Shown here piece after piece: positions 62,532 through 64,000 of a stretch of DNA of 64,000 bases. A program made the position numbers and the translations under genes. How positions within the stretch are numbered: the first letter of the stretch is position 1; each line of letters opens with the position of its first letter. The notes under the pieces are model-generated. The model worked only from the letters and a program-made list of their open reading frames with translations, made no database searches and was not told the origin of the DNA. The DNA lies in NCBI RefSeq assembly GCF_032925565.1, contig NZ_CP136708.1:2046001-2110000 (forward strand), in the 5' to 3' direction. This DNA is from Alteromonas sp. CI.11.F.A3 (GTDB lineage Bacteria > Pseudomonadota > Gammaproteobacteria > Enterobacterales > Alteromonadaceae).

Positions 62532-64000
62532 TTAAGACACCACACTAATTAAATCTTCTTTACTAACAGGCTTTAGAAGTGACTGACTCACGCCTAAATG
62601 CTTCATAGTATCTTTATCCGGCTCGTTGCCACTCACAATAACCAGTTTCGCTTTAGGTTGAATTTGATTCAACTCGGCGGCTAGGTCATATCCATGGTAA
62701 TCAGGAAGCGTTAAATCCATCAATACATGGTCAAATACCACTTCGTTCATACGCTCGATAGCATCCGCGCCCGTATTTGCCGTAATGACATCATGGCCTT
62801 GATGAACTAAAAATAATTGCAATAACTCTGCAGCATCCTCATCATCTTCTATTACTAATACTTTCTTTGAAGTCGGTTGAGGTTGAGTGCATTGGGTGAC
62901 TGTTTTAACGGTTTCTATTTTTGACACGGCTGGTCCTTGAGAGCGCACCAAATATTGGTCGAGCACTTCAGTAAGCGCTGCTCGTTCAATAGGTTTACCA
63001 ATAACATTATTAAATCCGTCATCCATTAAAGACTGTTTTAATCCTTTACGGCTAGCGGCTGTGACGGCCACAACAGGTACGTTGCTCTTGTGTCGCCTAA
63101 TTGCATGAAGCGCTTCAATGCCATTCATTACAGGCATATGGATGTCCATTAACACTAAATGAAAGGGGTCGTTATCTTCTTCGGCTTGTAGTACTGCCTC
63201 TAACGCTTTAACCCCGTTTTCAGCATAAGCTACAGTAGCGTGACATTGACTGACTAAATGCCCTGTTAAGCGACGAATTTCACGAATATCATCAACAATT
63301 AGTACTTTGCCGGTAACTTGTAAATCCAAATTGTTCGATTCTGTTTTGCTAGGTGGCTTAAGCGTAAGATGTGTACGACTTTGCTCACTAATATCACCAG
63401 GGTCGATGGAAAATGAAAATCGACTGCCTTTGCCAAACACGGAATCAACACTAATGCTACCACCTAGCTTAGTGACAAGCTCACGGCTTATCGCTAAACC
63501 TAATCCAGCTCCGCCATGGTTCGCGCGCATAATATCTTCGATTTGTTCGAAAGGTTGAAAAATTTTATCTAGCTTATCTGGTGGCATGCCAATACCAGTA
63601 TCTTCAACAATAAAGTGTAATCGCTCATTCGTTTTGCCAGGCGCGGGTGGACGAATCTCTACTGTAACCGTAATTTTTCCGGTATCGGTAAATTTTACGG
63701 CATTGCTGACTAAATTGATTAACACCTGGCGCAAACGGGTAGGGTCAGTTTTAACCACTTCTGGAATCTTGGTTTCTGCAATAACGTCGAAAATAAGATC
63801 TTTATCTTTGGCGGCCAATCGCATCAATGAGTGAATATCAGTGAGGAAAGGGCTTAAATGTACCTCTTTGATATTCAGCTCAAGTTTGTCTGCCATAATG
63901 CGAGACATATCCAACAAATCATTTAACAAGCTTAGTAAATGTTTTCCGTTGGAATGAATAATAGAAAGCTCTTGCGCGAGAGGATCATTACCTTTGTCGT
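62532..64000 (-). CDS. Hybrid sensor histidine kinase, partial (runs off the window)
   Basis: The coding frame stays open to the right edge, so the N-terminal part is outside. The visible part starts in HisKA (SIIHSNGKHLLSLLNDLLDM, 20 residues). Next is HATPase_c with LINLVSNAVKFTDTG, the DTGIGMP and GAGLGLAISRELVTKLGG boxes, and two receiver domains. The first receiver has KVLIVDDIREI and phospho-Asp in LVLMDIHMPVMNG. The second has KVLVIEDDEDAAELL and the site in DHVLMDLTLPDYHG. This is a kinase-REC-REC hybrid of the two-receiver kind. The sensor domain and phosphotransfer partner are not visible. Confidence 0.92.
   Translation of the reverse strand, partial: DKGNDPLAQELSIIHSNGKHLLSLLNDLLDMSRIMADKLELNIKEVHLSPFLTDIHSLMRLAAKDKDLIFDVIAETKIPEVVKTDPTRLRQVLINLVSNAVKFTDTGKITVTVEIRPPAPGKTNERLHFIVEDTGIGMPPDKLDKIFQPFEQIEDIMRANHGGAGLGLAISRELVTKLGGSISVDSVFGKGSRFSFSIDPGDISEQSRTHLTLKPPSKTESNNLDLQVTGKVLIVDDIREIRRLTGHLVSQCHATVAYAENGVKALEAVLQAEEDNDPFHLVLMDIHMPVMNGIEALHAIRRHKSNVPVVAVTAASRKGLKQSLMDDGFNNVIGKPIERAALTEVLDQYLVRSQGPAVSKIETVKTVTQCTQPQPTSKKVLVIEDDEDAAELLQLFLVHQGHDVITANTGADAIERMNEVVFDHVLMDLTLPDYHGYDLAAELNQIQPKAKLVIVSGNEPDKDTMKHLGVSQSLLKPVSKEDLISVVS

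Overview
The window reads as chromosomal DNA from a marine gammaproteobacterium of the Alteromonadales, most likely Alteromonas or a close relative. The basis is the large TonB-dependent receptor of the carbohydrate type, a HexR-controlled Entner-Doudoroff operon, DUF2989 and YeaC families typical of gammaproteobacteria, and moderate base composition. This is family recognition by eye, with no database search. I see no IS element, prophage, CRISPR array, rRNA or tRNA.

Positions 1-16500 hold a pectin/uronate utilisation locus: a TonB-dependent receptor, a rhamnogalacturonan acetylesterase-like esterase, a galacturonate branch (uxaC, a UxuB-type reductase, uxaA, kdgK), a LacI-family regulator, a TRAP transporter, kduI/kduD for unsaturated uronates, and a DUF4861 lipoprotein. 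A perfect 14-bp palindrome, or a one-mismatch copy of it, sits on three promoters of this locus (80-93, 9529-9542, 15195-15208). I infer that it is the operator of the local LacI protein. Both branches end in 2-keto-3-deoxygluconate, which KdgK phosphorylates to KDPG. The KDPG aldolase (eda) is about 33 kb downstream.

Positions 16581-18806 hold a compact three-gene operon: a glycosyltransferase-like protein, a YqcI/YcgG (GntA-type, putatively heme-dependent N-oxygenase) protein and a DUF1989 urea-carboxylase-associated protein. This is the most intriguing unit here and may act in guanidino or N-oxygen chemistry. Positions 19095-23118 hold a BaeSR-like two-component system. It is flanked by a YHYH-domain lipoprotein and two small secreted proteins that align with each other without gaps.

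Positions 23333-29410 are mixed: orphan proteins, an EEP-family membrane protein, a BON-domain protein, a DUF2891 protein and an exported nucleoside-phosphorylase-like protein. Positions 29596-48884 form a central carbohydrate block: pyk, hexR, zwf-pgl-edd-glk-eda, a mutarotase, gapA, malQ, glgB, glgX and gnd. Good HexR boxes lie in front of zwf and pyk, so uronate-derived KDPG and glucose-derived 6-phosphogluconate feed one regulated pathway.

Positions 48971-64000 are mostly housekeeping: msrB, a DUF2989 lipoprotein, a second long-form GAPDH, an M14 carboxypeptidase, a sodium:alanine-type symporter, a YeaC-DUF349 operon, small envelope proteins, a YfbR-like nucleotidase with an altered HD motif and a YqjD/YqjE-type membrane-stress operon. 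The window ends inside a hybrid histidine kinase that is open at its N-terminal side.
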